Shown piece after piece: positions 26,901-35,447 of a DNA stretch of 64,000 nucleotides. Where the stretch lies: NCBI RefSeq assembly GCF_019249655.2, contig NZ_CP137557.1, forward strand, positions 998,501 through 1,062,500. Reading direction: 5' to 3'. The first letter of the stretch is position 1, and every line of letters starts with the position of its first letter. A program made the position numbers and the translations under genes. The DNA is from Segatella copri. Its GTDB lineage: Bacteria; Bacteroidota; Bacteroidia; Bacteroidales; Bacteroidaceae. Below the pieces are notes generated by a model. That model saw only the letters and a list, made by a program, of their open reading frames with translations. It had not been told where the DNA came from and ran no database searches.

Positions 26901-29900
26901 CAACACCCTGAGCGTGCTCAACCTGGCTTACTATCCATCGGAGCCGGGTCCGTATAACTTCAATGTGAACGACCTGCAGCCCGACGGAAAGCTTCAGAAC
27001 CCTCAGCGCAACTGGGGGGGTATGATGAGAAAGCTGGATACTAACAATTTTGAGCAGGCCAACGTGGAATACATCGAGTTCTGGATGCTCGACCCATTCA
27101 TCTACTCCAAGGACCAGGCTGATGCCGCCGACTATGGTGGCGACTTCTACATCAACCTGGGAGAGGTGAGCGAGGATATTCTGCGAGACGGAAAGAAATT
27201 CTACGAGAGTGGAATGCCGGTGGATGGCAGCGACAGCTTCACCTATACACAGTGGGGTAAGATTCCTACCCAGAGCACCGTGACATACGCATTCGCCACC
27301 ACCAGCGGCAGCCGTGCCCTGCAGGATGTGGGCTTCAACGGACTCACCGATGGCGAGGAGCAGGAATTCTACAAGAGTGCCTATCTCGACCAGATTCAGG
27401 GCAAGGTGAACCAGGCGGTGTTCGACAGCATCTTTGCCGATCCGGCACGTGATGACTACCACTACTTCCGCGGTTCCGACTGGGACCAGCAGAAGACATC
27501 CATCCTGGACAGATACAAGTATATCAACAACCCTCAGGGCAACTCGCCGGATAGCGACAGCCGTACCGAGAGTTATGATACATCTTATAAAACCACCCCT
27601 GATGTGGAAGATATCAACCAGGACTATACGCTCAACGAGTATGAGAAGTACTACCAGTATCACGTGAGCATCCGTCCGGAGGATCTCGTGGTGGGCAGCA
27701 ACTTCATCGTGGATAAGCGAGAGTACAGCCAGACCTGGCGCGACAACACGAAGTCGTCAGTAACCTGGTATCAGTTCCGCATCCCAGTGGATGAGTTTGA
27801 GAAGCGTCAGGGCAACATCAACGATTTCTCCAGCATCCGCTTCATGCGCATGTTCCTCACCAACTTCAAGAAGCCGGTGGTGCTCCGATTCGGAACCCTC
27901 GACCTGGTGATGAGCAAATGGCGCACCTACGACCAGCCATTGGGAGCTGCCAGCGGCGGAACCCTGGAGGCGAGCACCGTGAGTCTGGAGGAGAATGCCG
28001 AGAAGACACCGGTGAACTATGTGCTGCCTCCTGGCATTGAGCGAGAGAAAGACCCTAGTCAGCCACAGCTGGTTGAGGCCAACGAGCAGGCGCTGAGCAT
28101 GGTGGTCAAGAACCTGAGCAATGGCGAGGCAAAGGCGGTTTACAAGAATTCTACCATCGATTTGCGCCAGTATAAGCGCATCCAGATGTTCACCCATGCC
28201 AATGCCCTGGAGCAGAACACCACCAACTTGAAGGATAATCAGCTGTCTGTGTTCCTGCGTCTGGGTAGTGACTATAAGAACAACTACTATGAGTATGAGA
28301 TTCCGCTGCAGGTGACTGAACCTGGCAAATATGTAAGGAACAGCACTGCCGACAAGAAGAAGGTATGGCCGGAGGAGAACATGCTGAACGTGGCGCTCAG
28401 CGTCTTCACCAACCTGAAGAAGGAGCGCAACAAGGCGAAGGCACAGGGGCTGGCTTCCTATATGGCACCTTATACCATGTATGATGCCGACCATCCGAAC
28501 AACAAGCTCACCATCGTGGGTAATCCTACCCTGGGCGAGGTGAAAACGATGATGATCGGTGTGCGCAACAACTCGGGCGAGGAGAAGAGCGGAGAAGTTT
28601 GGATCAACGAGCTCCGACTGCTGGAGCACAATAACAAGGGCGGTTGGGCAGCCAATGCCAACCTCAATGTGCAGCTCTCCGACTTTGGTAGCGTGAATGC
28701 CACCGGAAGATATATGAGCGAGGGCTTTGGCGGACTGGAAGACGGCGTGGCAAGCCGAAGCACCGACAACTACGGCACCTACAGTGTGACCACATCGCTG
28801 GAGATGGGTAAGTTCTTCCCTGACAAGGCGAAGGTGAGCATACCTTTATATTATAGTGTGACCAAGGAGAAGACTTCGCCGAAGTATAATCCGCTGGATA
28901 CCGATATGGAACTGAAGGATGCTCTGGATGCCACCGGTTCGAAGGCAGAGCGAGACTCCATCGAGAACATCGCCGTAACCAAGGTGACGCAGACCAACTT
29001 CTCTGTTTCCAATGCCCGTGTGGGTATCGCCACCAAGGGTCATCCGATGCCGTACGACCCAGCCAACTTCTCGTTGACCTACAGTCATGCGCATCAGCGT
29101 ACCACCGGCGAGACCACGGTTTATGAGAACCGTGACAACTGGCGAGGTGCCCTGGATTATTCCTGGACTCCTGTGTATAAATCGTGGGAACCGTTCAAGA
29201 AGATCAAGAACAAGAGCAAGTGGCTCGACATCCTGAAGCGGTTCGGCCTGAACTGGCTGCCTCAGAACATCGCCTTCAATACGGAGATGACGCACGAGAC
29301 CTACGAGCTGGAGGAGCGCGATATGGAGAGTACGCTCAATTCGCAGCTGCCGCTCACCTATAGCGACCAGTTCCTCTGGAACCGAGAGTTCTCCATGCGC
29401 TGGGACTTGACCAAGAACCTGCACATGAACTTCCAGAGTGCTACCCATGCTCAGGTGGATGTGCCTTATCCGGAAGTGAACACCGATCTCTATGCCGACC
29501 AGTATCATGCCTGGAAAGACTCGGTGTACAGAAGTTCGGTATGGAACAGCGTGAAGAGCTGGGGTACGCCGCTCGACTACAGTCAGAACTTCACGGCATC
29601 TTATAAGGTGCCGCTCAATCTGCTTCCAGTCTTCGACTGGCTGAACACCGATGCCAACTACAGCGCCAACTATTCGTGGGAGCGAGGCATGGAAGATGAA
29701 GAAGGCCACTCGTATGGCAATACCATCAACAGCCAGCGCGAGGTGACCCTGAACGGAAACATCGACCTGGTGCGTCTCTACAACCACGTTCCATTCCTCA
29801 AGAAGGTGAACGAGAAGTATGAACGTTCCAAGAGCAGGAGTGAACTGGCTAGGATGAAGAAGGAGAAGGAAGACAGAAAGAAGGCCAAGGCGAAAGCCAA

Positions 29901-31746
29901 GGAAGAAGAGCTGAAGGCGAAGGAAGAGGCTGAGAAGAATGGCGACAAGGAAATTGCCAAGACCGACGGCAAGGACGTGAAGAATGGCAAGAACGCCAAG
30001 ACCAACGCCAAGGATAAGGGTAGAAACGACCTGGCAAAGAAGCTTCCGAAGAACAAAAAGGCTTTTGAGAAGGAAGTGACCCTCCTGCCTGATACCACCC
30101 TGCTGGTAAAGCATGGCAAGAACAGCAAGCGCCTCATCGTATCGGCGAAGACGGCAGATGGCAAGATGTTCCACCTTAAATATAAAAAGGTGGATAACAA
30201 CCAGATTAAGCTTCTCTCGAAGGTGGATAGTGCCTTGAAGCTGAAACTTACCGTTTTGCCGAAGGAGCCGCTTGACAACAAGAAGTGGTACAAGGCTGCC
30301 CAGTTTGCATCCCGCTTGGCGATGATGGTGCGCAAGGTGAGCTTCACCTATCGCAACAGCTACCAGATGACCCTGCCTGGCTTCACCCCTAGCGTGGGCG
30401 ATGCCTTCGGACAGAAGAAGGTGGGACAGATGGCTCCAGGACTTGACTTTGCCTTCGGTATGATTGACGATGATTATATCCAGAAGGCTAGGGAGAACGA
30501 CTGGCTGCTCTTCAACGATTCCATCGCAACACCGGCTACGACGAGCAAGACAGACAACTGGCAGTTCCGTGCCACCCTGGAACCTGTTAAGGATTTCAAA
30601 ATCGACCTCTCTGCCACCCACTCGAAGACTACGCAGAAGAGTATACAGTATATGTATGAGGGCACGCCGACCACCCAGAGCGGAACCTTCCAGATGACCA
30701 CCATCTCATTGGGTTCTGCCTTCGAGGGAATGGGCAATGCCAACAGTGGTTACAAGAGCAAGACCTTCGAGAAGTTTGTCAACTCGCTCGAAGGCTTCCG
30801 CCAGAGGGTAGAGGCGCAATATGCCGGAGCGGTTTATCCGGCTGGCTCTGAGCTGAGCGGAGGTAAGTTTGATGCATCCCGCACCCCGGTTAATAAATAC
30901 AGTGGTGATGTGATGATACCTGCCTTCCTCAATGCCTATACATCGATGGGCGGCGGTTCGCTCTCGATATTCCCAACGTTGAGCCGCCTGTTGCCAAACT
31001 GGACTGTCCGCTACAGTGGACTCGGCAAGTTGCCTTGGTTCTGCGACCACTTCAAGAGTGTGAACATCAATCATGGTTACAAGAGTGTATATGCTGTGGG
31101 CAGCTATAACAGTTTCAGTACCTATCAGGAATTCATGAATGGCTTGGGCTTCATCAGCGATGCCTCAACGGGCAATCCATCGCCTAGCAGCATGTTCAAC
31201 GTATCGCAGGTGAGCATCAACGAGGCCTTCTCGCCATTGCTCGGAATGGATATGACGTTTAACAACAACATGACCCTGAAGGCTGAGTATCGCCAGACCC
31301 GCGTATTGAACCTCAGTATGACGAGTATCCAGGTGAACGAGGCCTTGAGCAAGGACTGGGTGATAGGTATGGGCTACCGCATCAACGACTTCGACCTGTT
31401 TGGTCCTAGAGCCAAGAAGGTGAAGAGAACGGGCAAGAAGAATCAGCAGGACAGCAAGAGTACGCAGAAGTCGCGTGGTGCCAACCACGACCTCAATCTC
31501 CGTGCTGACTTCAGTTTCCGCAAGCAGGCAGCCATCGTCCGCGACATCGCTTCGATGACGAGCAGCGCCAGCAGCGGTAACAATGCCTTGAAGTTCAGCT
31601 TCACTGCCGATTACACCCTGAGCAAGTTGCTCACCATGAGTTTCTACTACGATCGTCAGACCAACACCCCGCTGCTTTCGAGCAGCAGTTATCCGACGAC
31701 CACGCAGGACTTCGGTCTGAGCATCAAGTTCTCGCTGACGAGATAA
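23965..31746 (+). CDS. sprA: type IX secretion translocon SprA (Sov)
   Basis: At 2593 residues this is the giant outer-membrane barrel through which type IX cargo proteins leave the cell. It begins with a signal peptide (LAMAWLMVSTFGYALA). It has repeated SprA-type segments rich in beta strands, for example AEKIFGPGGIRVKTQGSAEL near 215 and VWINELRLLEHN near 1545. It also has a charged lysine/alanine-rich periplasmic insert near 1960-2030, and ends on a barrel strand (FGLSIKFSLTR). It starts one base after the ruvA stop, so the two are co-translated. No other type IX component is in the window. Confidence 0.96.
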   Translation: MKIRQRIIYLAMAWLMVSTFGYALALPFLQNDRTRQRNQRAQNRQAAQASRPSAQNGNQNRNQGRNGNNAANGNNAAKDGDEKSGINAQPLQIAEDSIPDSLLHPRWQIQRTQPFSLSDLYQSPLDLKRPDALKYDVIYNDTINRYIIGNKMGNTWLSAPIMLTPAEYLAWTELNERNAFYRKKNDEIYQAKGKEKFDFTDMHFDLGPAEKIFGPGGIRVKTQGSAELKFGINKKNIDNPSLPIRNRKTTMMNFDEKINLNLNGKIGDKMNLNLNYNTDATFDYDAQNMKLKYDGKEDEIIKLVEAGNVSFPSNSSLIKGASSLFGLRTDMQFGKLKLQTVFSQKKSASKSVSSKGGVQLTPFELNVADYEENRHFFLSRFFRNHYDDWMKKLPNLVTGVTINRVEIWVTNKTGTTTNTRNIIALTDLGETEKLSNPMWTAGGTKVPSNQANTEYTAMTNQFAAARDNDQASSVLEGGGLVGGSDYEKLESARLLSSSEYSVNTAMGYVSLKTGLQTDQVLAVAYEYTYGGVTYQVGEFASDITDTKQGLFVKSLKNTSCSPQQGNWDLMMKNVYYLASQVEKEKFRLDIKYQSDTTGVYLSYIPEAQVKSQPIIRVVGADRLDNNNKARSNGYYDYVEGYTVSNGRVFIPKVEPFGSYMRDYLVKNGVAKEQADKYAFTELYDSTKTIAKQLAEKNKYLITGQFKGSAANVISLGAYNVPQGSVVVTAGGVTLTEGSDYSVDYNAGEVTILNQSIIDAGTAVNVSLESNTDYGQMRKTMVGLNWEYDFSKNFQISGTLQHLSEQALTNKVAMGSEPLKNTIWGVNLNWKKESQWLTNMLDKIPFLHLTQPSYITFQGEFAQLIAGEAGGTQDNASYLDDFEGTKETIDVMTPSSWIISSVPSLNFKEDYNDKSGLTSGFHRSRLAWYCIDPLFTRRGSSLTPGHIKSDLKQLSNHYVREVYVKELFPLRQQSTYQGATNTLSVLNLAYYPSEPGPYNFNVNDLQPDGKLQNPQRNWGGMMRKLDTNNFEQANVEYIEFWMLDPFIYSKDQADAADYGGDFYINLGEVSEDILRDGKKFYESGMPVDGSDSFTYTQWGKIPTQSTVTYAFATTSGSRALQDVGFNGLTDGEEQEFYKSAYLDQIQGKVNQAVFDSIFADPARDDYHYFRGSDWDQQKTSILDRYKYINNPQGNSPDSDSRTESYDTSYKTTPDVEDINQDYTLNEYEKYYQYHVSIRPEDLVVGSNFIVDKREYSQTWRDNTKSSVTWYQFRIPVDEFEKRQGNINDFSSIRFMRMFLTNFKKPVVLRFGTLDLVMSKWRTYDQPLGAASGGTLEASTVSLEENAEKTPVNYVLPPGIEREKDPSQPQLVEANEQALSMVVKNLSNGEAKAVYKNSTIDLRQYKRIQMFTHANALEQNTTNLKDNQLSVFLRLGSDYKNNYYEYEIPLQVTEPGKYVRNSTADKKKVWPEENMLNVALSVFTNLKKERNKAKAQGLASYMAPYTMYDADHPNNKLTIVGNPTLGEVKTMMIGVRNNSGEEKSGEVWINELRLLEHNNKGGWAANANLNVQLSDFGSVNATGRYMSEGFGGLEDGVASRSTDNYGTYSVTTSLEMGKFFPDKAKVSIPLYYSVTKEKTSPKYNPLDTDMELKDALDATGSKAERDSIENIAVTKVTQTNFSVSNARVGIATKGHPMPYDPANFSLTYSHAHQRTTGETTVYENRDNWRGALDYSWTPVYKSWEPFKKIKNKSKWLDILKRFGLNWLPQNIAFNTEMTHETYELEERDMESTLNSQLPLTYSDQFLWNREFSMRWDLTKNLHMNFQSATHAQVDVPYPEVNTDLYADQYHAWKDSVYRSSVWNSVKSWGTPLDYSQNFTASYKVPLNLLPVFDWLNTDANYSANYSWERGMEDEEGHSYGNTINSQREVTLNGNIDLVRLYNHVPFLKKVNEKYERSKSRSELARMKKEKEDRKKAKAKAKEEELKAKEEAEKNGDKEIAKTDGKDVKNGKNAKTNAKDKGRNDLAKKLPKNKKAFEKEVTLLPDTTLLVKHGKNSKRLIVSAKTADGKMFHLKYKKVDNNQIKLLSKVDSALKLKLTVLPKEPLDNKKWYKAAQFASRLAMMVRKVSFTYRNSYQMTLPGFTPSVGDAFGQKKVGQMAPGLDFAFGMIDDDYIQKARENDWLLFNDSIATPATTSKTDNWQFRATLEPVKDFKIDLSATHSKTTQKSIQYMYEGTPTTQSGTFQMTTISLGSAFEGMGNANSGYKSKTFEKFVNSLEGFRQRVEAQYAGAVYPAGSELSGGKFDASRTPVNKYSGDVMIPAFLNAYTSMGGGSLSIFPTLSRLLPNWTVRYSGLGKLPWFCDHFKSVNINHGYKSVYAVGSYNSFSTYQEFMNGLGFISDASTGNPSPSSMFNVSQVSINEAFSPLLGMDMTFNNNMTLKAEYRQTRVLNLSMTSIQVNEALSKDWVIGMGYRINDFDLFGPRAKKVKRTGKKNQQDSKSTQKSRGANHDLNLRADFSFRKQAAIVRDIASMTSSASSGNNALKFSFTADYTLSKLLTMSFYYDRQTNTPLLSSSSYPTTTQDFGLSIKFSLTR

Positions 31747-31800
31747 ACGAAAAAAGCTCGGATGCAAATCTGATAAACGAAAAAAGCTCGGATGCAAATC
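31742..31800 (+). repeat. 30-bp tandem duplication at the sprA stop
   Basis: GATAAACGAAAAAAGCTCGG and the next ten bases occur at 31742 and again at 31772. The first copy contains the sprA stop codon, and the second supplies the left arm of the terminator. The first copy is a terminator half without a partner arm of its own. Confidence 0.85.
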
Positions 31801-31819
31801 GCATCCGAGCTTTTTTTAT
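31779..31819. terminator. bidirectional terminator between sprA and nadB
   Basis: AAAAAAGCTCGGATGC pairs with GCATCCGAGCTTTTTT around AAATC. A-run and T-run flanks serve both converging genes. Confidence 0.88.
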
Positions 31820-31833
31820 GTTTCTTCTATTCT

Positions 31834-33429
31834 TTATTTATCTTTCTTGTCGTAAGCATGAACAGGGTAGTCGATAGTATAGTGAAGACCACGGCTCTCC
31901 TTGCGCTCGATAGCCATACGGGTGATGAGATAACCTACATTGATCATGTTGCGGAGCTCGCAGAGTTCCTTGCTCACCTTGACACGCTTGAAGAGATTCT
32001 CGGTCTCTTCGTAAAGAAGGTCGAGGCGGTCCCAAGCACGCTTCAGGCGAAGGTCGCTGCGCACGATGCCCACGTAGTTGCTCATGCATTCGCCCACCTC
32101 CTTGACGCTCTGGGTAATCAATACCTTCTCCTCGTTGGTCAGGGTACCCTCGTCGTTCCAGGCAGGAACCTTCTCGTTGAAATCGTATTCATCCACATGC
32201 TCCAGACTGTGCTTGGCAGCCGTCTCGGCATAAACCACAGCCTCGATGAGCGAGTTGCTGGCAAGGCGGTTGCCACCATGCAGACCGGTGCATGAACACT
32301 CGCCCAGGGCATAGAGACGGTTGATGCTTGAACAGCCGTTCAAATCTACCTTGATACCACCACACATGTAGTGAGCGGCAGGACGCACTGGGATGTAATC
32401 CTTGGTGATGTCGATGCCGATGCTCAGACACTTGGCGTAGATGTTAGGGAAGTGACGCTTGGTCTCCTCCGGATTCTTGTGGGTAACATCCAGGCATACA
32501 TGGTCAAGACCGTGAATCTTCATCTCCTTATCGATGGCACGAGCCACGATGTCGCGAGGAGCCAGACTCAGACGCTTATCATATTTCTCCATGAAGCTCT
32601 CGCCGTTAGGCAGACGCAAGATGCCACCATATCCACGCATTGCCTCGGTGATGAGGAAGGCAGGATGAGTCTCGCCCGGATGATAGAGGGCTGTAGGGTG
32701 GAACTGAACGAACTCCATATCGGCCACGGTACCCTTGGCACGGTAAACCATCGCCTCGCCATCACCCGTGGCGATGACTGGGTTGGTGGTAGTCTGGTAA
32801 ACGGCACCACATCCGCCGGTACACATCACGGTAACCTTGCTCAGATAAGTATCCACCTTCTGGGTATCGGGATTCAGCACGTAGGCTCCGTAACAGTTGA
32901 TATAAGGAGTGCGTCGGGTAACACGGGCGCCCAAGTGATGCTGGGTGATAATCTCCACGGCGAAATGATTTTCCTTGATATCGATGTCAGGGCAGTTGCG
33001 CACTGCCTCCATCAGCCCGCGCTGGATTTCAGCACCCGTATCATCGGCATGATGAAGGATGCGGAACTCGCTGTGTCCGCCCTCACGGTGGAGGTCGAAC
33101 TTGCCGTCCTGCTGCTTGTCGAAGTTAACACCCCACTGCACGAGCTCTTCGATCTGCTTCGGTGCCATGGTGACAACCTGCTTTACAGCATTGTAATCGC
33201 TGATGTAATCACCAGCAATCATCGTGTCTTGAATGTGCTTGTCGAAGTTATCCACTTCCAAGTTGGTAACTGACGCAACACCACCTTGTGCAAATGAAGT
33301 GTTCGCCTCGTCGAGAGAGGTTTTGCAAATCATGCACACTTTACCTTTATGCGCTCTGGCTACTTTCAGGGCGTAACTCATACCGGCAACTCCTGAGCCG
33401 ATAATCAGAAAATCATACTTATAAACCAT
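31834..33429 (-). CDS. nadB: L-aspartate oxidase
   Basis: This 531-residue flavoenzyme oxidises aspartate to iminoaspartate, the first step of de novo NAD synthesis. The N-terminal FAD motif is LIIGSGVAGMSYALKVA. The conserved substrate-domain segments EFVQFHPTALYHPG, RAIDKEMKIHG and HYMCGGIKVDLNG...GLHGGNRLASNSLIE are present, and the latter distinguish the succinate dehydrogenase/NadB class. The C-terminal helical domain includes the LRDR-like region RSDLRLKRAWDRL. nadA and nadC are not adjacent here. Confidence 0.95.
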   Translation of the reverse strand: MVYKYDFLIIGSGVAGMSYALKVARAHKGKVCMICKTSLDEANTSFAQGGVASVTNLEVDNFDKHIQDTMIAGDYISDYNAVKQVVTMAPKQIEELVQWGVNFDKQQDGKFDLHREGGHSEFRILHHADDTGAEIQRGLMEAVRNCPDIDIKENHFAVEIITQHHLGARVTRRTPYINCYGAYVLNPDTQKVDTYLSKVTVMCTGGCGAVYQTTTNPVIATGDGEAMVYRAKGTVADMEFVQFHPTALYHPGETHPAFLITEAMRGYGGILRLPNGESFMEKYDKRLSLAPRDIVARAIDKEMKIHGLDHVCLDVTHKNPEETKRHFPNIYAKCLSIGIDITKDYIPVRPAAHYMCGGIKVDLNGCSSINRLYALGECSCTGLHGGNRLASNSLIEAVVYAETAAKHSLEHVDEYDFNEKVPAWNDEGTLTNEEKVLITQSVKEVGECMSNYVGIVRSDLRLKRAWDRLDLLYEETENLFKRVKVSKELCELRNMINVGYLITRMAIERKESRGLHYTIDYPVHAYDKKDK

Positions 33430-33573
33430 CTGAGTTTATTCTTATCTAATTTCTATCTATAAGAAGAGACCTTTTCTTTGCATAAAAAGCCGCATTCTCT
33501 AGGAATTAATTCTTAATTCGTTGCAAAATTACTAATTTCTCTTTAAAATGAGTAATAAGAGAGGGAATTTTTG

Positions 33574-33581
33574 TAATTTTG
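33574..33581 (+). promoter_or_regulatory. -7 box upstream of the PH-like/PBP4 genes
   Basis: TAATTTTG followed by CAGCG matches the consensus. The leader of about 110 bases holds a small palindrome TAGTCTTTTAGACTA at 33602-33616. Confidence 0.5.
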
Positions 33582-33697
33582 CAGCGAAATTTAAGGTAAT
33601 ATAGTCTTTTAGACTATCAAAAGGTAGTAAAAAATGACTTTTTTGCGGATATAATTGAATTGAAAATGACTTTTTAACAGAATAGGATAGAATAGGT

Positions 33698-34105
33698 ATG
33701 GCAGATAGAACTTTTCACAAGCGCTTCTCGGTGACGGCTCGCATCGGGGTGGCAGTGTTCGCCCTTCTTGCCGGATATTTCTTCTGGGTAAAGATGGCGA
33801 TTATCGGCATCTTCCTGGCCATCATCATCGTGGGCATGATAGAGCGCATTTTGAACACCACCTATACATTTAAGAAGGTGAAACCTATCGACAGGGACGA
33901 CGAGATGGAGTATCTCATCATCAATGAGGGCAGGTTCTCATCGAACAGGAATGTGCCCGTGTGCGATATCATCAGCGTGCATCAGGCCAAGACCTTTATG
34001 GGGCTGGACCATTGCATGGTGATAGAATACGGAGCCAAGAACATGGTGGCCATTCAGCCGGACAACGAAGAGGCTTTCGAGAAAGAAATTAAAAAACGAC
34101 AATGA
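33698..34105 (+). CDS. small membrane protein with PH-like domain
   Basis: The 135-residue protein has two hydrophobic segments near residues 13-45 (IGVAVFALLAGYFFW and MAIIGIFLAIIIVGMI). A cytoplasmic beta domain follows: TFKKVKPIDRDDEMEYLIINEG, FSSNRNVPVCDIISVHQ, MVIEYGAKNMVAIQPDN (each the visible strand core). This resembles bacterial PH-domain membrane proteins, an assignment from layout rather than strong motif. Its stop overlaps the start of the PBP4 gene by four bases (ATGA), so it is translationally coupled to a cell-wall enzyme. Confidence 0.55.
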   Translation: MADRTFHKRFSVTARIGVAVFALLAGYFFWVKMAIIGIFLAIIIVGMIERILNTTYTFKKVKPIDRDDEMEYLIINEGRFSSNRNVPVCDIISVHQAKTFMGLDHCMVIEYGAKNMVAIQPDNEEAFEKEIKKRQ

Positions 34106-35382
34106 AAAAGATAAGATATATGATGTTGAGTCTGATGGCGGCGATGCTGATGGCAATGCCTATGCAGGCTCAGAATGTGACGAATGATGAAGTGGTGGAG
34201 ATGCAGGACGACACGGAAGTGGCTGACTCCACAATGTTAGACTCGCTGGCTGCCGATACGCTGAGATTGCCTTGGCCGGAATCGGTGAAGGTGGGTATCG
34301 ACAATCTGCTGAAGAGCAAGATGTTTGAAACTTCGCAGGTGGGTATCATGGTTTGGGACCTGGAGGATGACTCCTGCATCTACAAGCACAACGAGCGTCA
34401 GCTGATGCGCCCGGCTAGTACGATGAAGCTCCTTACGGCTATCACGGCGCTGGACAAGTTGGGCGGGTCCTATCAGTTTAAAACCCAACTGAAATATACG
34501 GGAACCATCGAGGAGGGTGTGCTCCATGGCGATGTATATTGCGTGGGCGGCATGGATCCCCGTTTCAACAGTGATGACCTCTCGGCCTTTGTCAACAGCC
34601 TGAAGGAGATGGGTGTAGATACCATCCGTGGCAAGGTGTATGCCGACCGCTCGATGAAGGATTCTGATTTGTTGGGCGAAGGCTGGTGCTGGGATGATGA
34701 CAACCCGGTGCTTTCGCCTTTGGTGTTCTCCAGGAAGGATATCTTCATGGATAGATTCCTGGCTAAACTGAAGGATGCGGGCATCGAGTATGAGGAGATG
34801 TATGCCTCTACCAAGACCTGTCCTACTAATGCTTTCACCATCTGTACCCGTTTCCACACCATGGACCAGGTGCTGCACAAGATGATGAAGGAGAGTGACA
34901 ATCTCTATGCCGAGAGCATGTATTATCAGATAGCGGCTTCCACGGGCAACCGTCCGGCGAGTGCCAAGAGTGCCCGCAGCGTGGAGCGCCAGTTTATCAA
35001 CCAGAAACTGGGCTTGGATGCATCACGCTATAAGTTGGCTGATGGTTCGGGACTTTCGCTCTATAACTATCTGAGTGCCGAACTGGAGGTGGCAATGCTT
35101 CGCTATGCCTTCCGCAACGACAACATCAAGCAGCATCTGATTCATTCGCTGCCGATAGCGGGTGTGGATGGCACCCTGAAGAAGCGTATGAGGAGCGGCA
35201 GTGCCCACGGCAATGTGAAGGCTAAGACGGGCACCCTGACGGGCATCATCTCGCTGGCTGGTTATTGCACTGCAGCCAATGGACATGAGCTTTGCTTCTC
35301 TATTATCAATAATGGTATCATGCATGGCAGCAATGCCCGAAACTTTGCGGACAAGGTTTGCAAGCTGCTGTGCCAACCGTGA
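34102..35382 (+). CDS. dacB: D-alanyl-D-alanine carboxypeptidase/endopeptidase (PBP4 class)
   Basis: This 426-residue periplasmic enzyme trims or cleaves peptidoglycan peptides. After a signal peptide (MLMAMPMQAQ) come the three active-site motifs of class C penicillin-binding proteins: SxxK in RPASTMKLLTA, SxN in ESDNLYAES, and KTG in VKAKTGTLTG. YCVGGMDPRFNSDDL and DGSGLSLYN are further PBP4 features. It overlaps the preceding small membrane gene by four bases. Confidence 0.92.
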   Translation: MKKIRYMMLSLMAAMLMAMPMQAQNVTNDEVVEMQDDTEVADSTMLDSLAADTLRLPWPESVKVGIDNLLKSKMFETSQVGIMVWDLEDDSCIYKHNERQLMRPASTMKLLTAITALDKLGGSYQFKTQLKYTGTIEEGVLHGDVYCVGGMDPRFNSDDLSAFVNSLKEMGVDTIRGKVYADRSMKDSDLLGEGWCWDDDNPVLSPLVFSRKDIFMDRFLAKLKDAGIEYEEMYASTKTCPTNAFTICTRFHTMDQVLHKMMKESDNLYAESMYYQIAASTGNRPASAKSARSVERQFINQKLGLDASRYKLADGSGLSLYNYLSAELEVAMLRYAFRNDNIKQHLIHSLPIAGVDGTLKKRMRSGSAHGNVKAKTGTLTGIISLAGYCTAANGHELCFSIINNGIMHGSNARNFADKVCKLLCQP

Positions 35383-35388
35383 CTTTAG

Positions 35389-35446
35389 TTGATAGTTTAT
35401 AGTTGAGAGTTTACAGTTAATAGTTTGTAGTTTACTGTTTATGGCT
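35389..35446 (+). repeat. AT-rich low-complexity spacer repeat
   Basis: A run of short related words (TTGATAGTTTATAGTTGAGA and following TTTACAGTTAATAGTTTG) fills the gap between two genes. The same kind of sequence is found inside the DUF3987 coding region at 46607-46636. Confidence 0.5.
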
Positions 35447-35447
35447 T

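Noticed and set aside
28846..30621. 591-codon minus-strand frame opposite sprA
   Set aside because: Shadow frame caused by codon bias of sprA.
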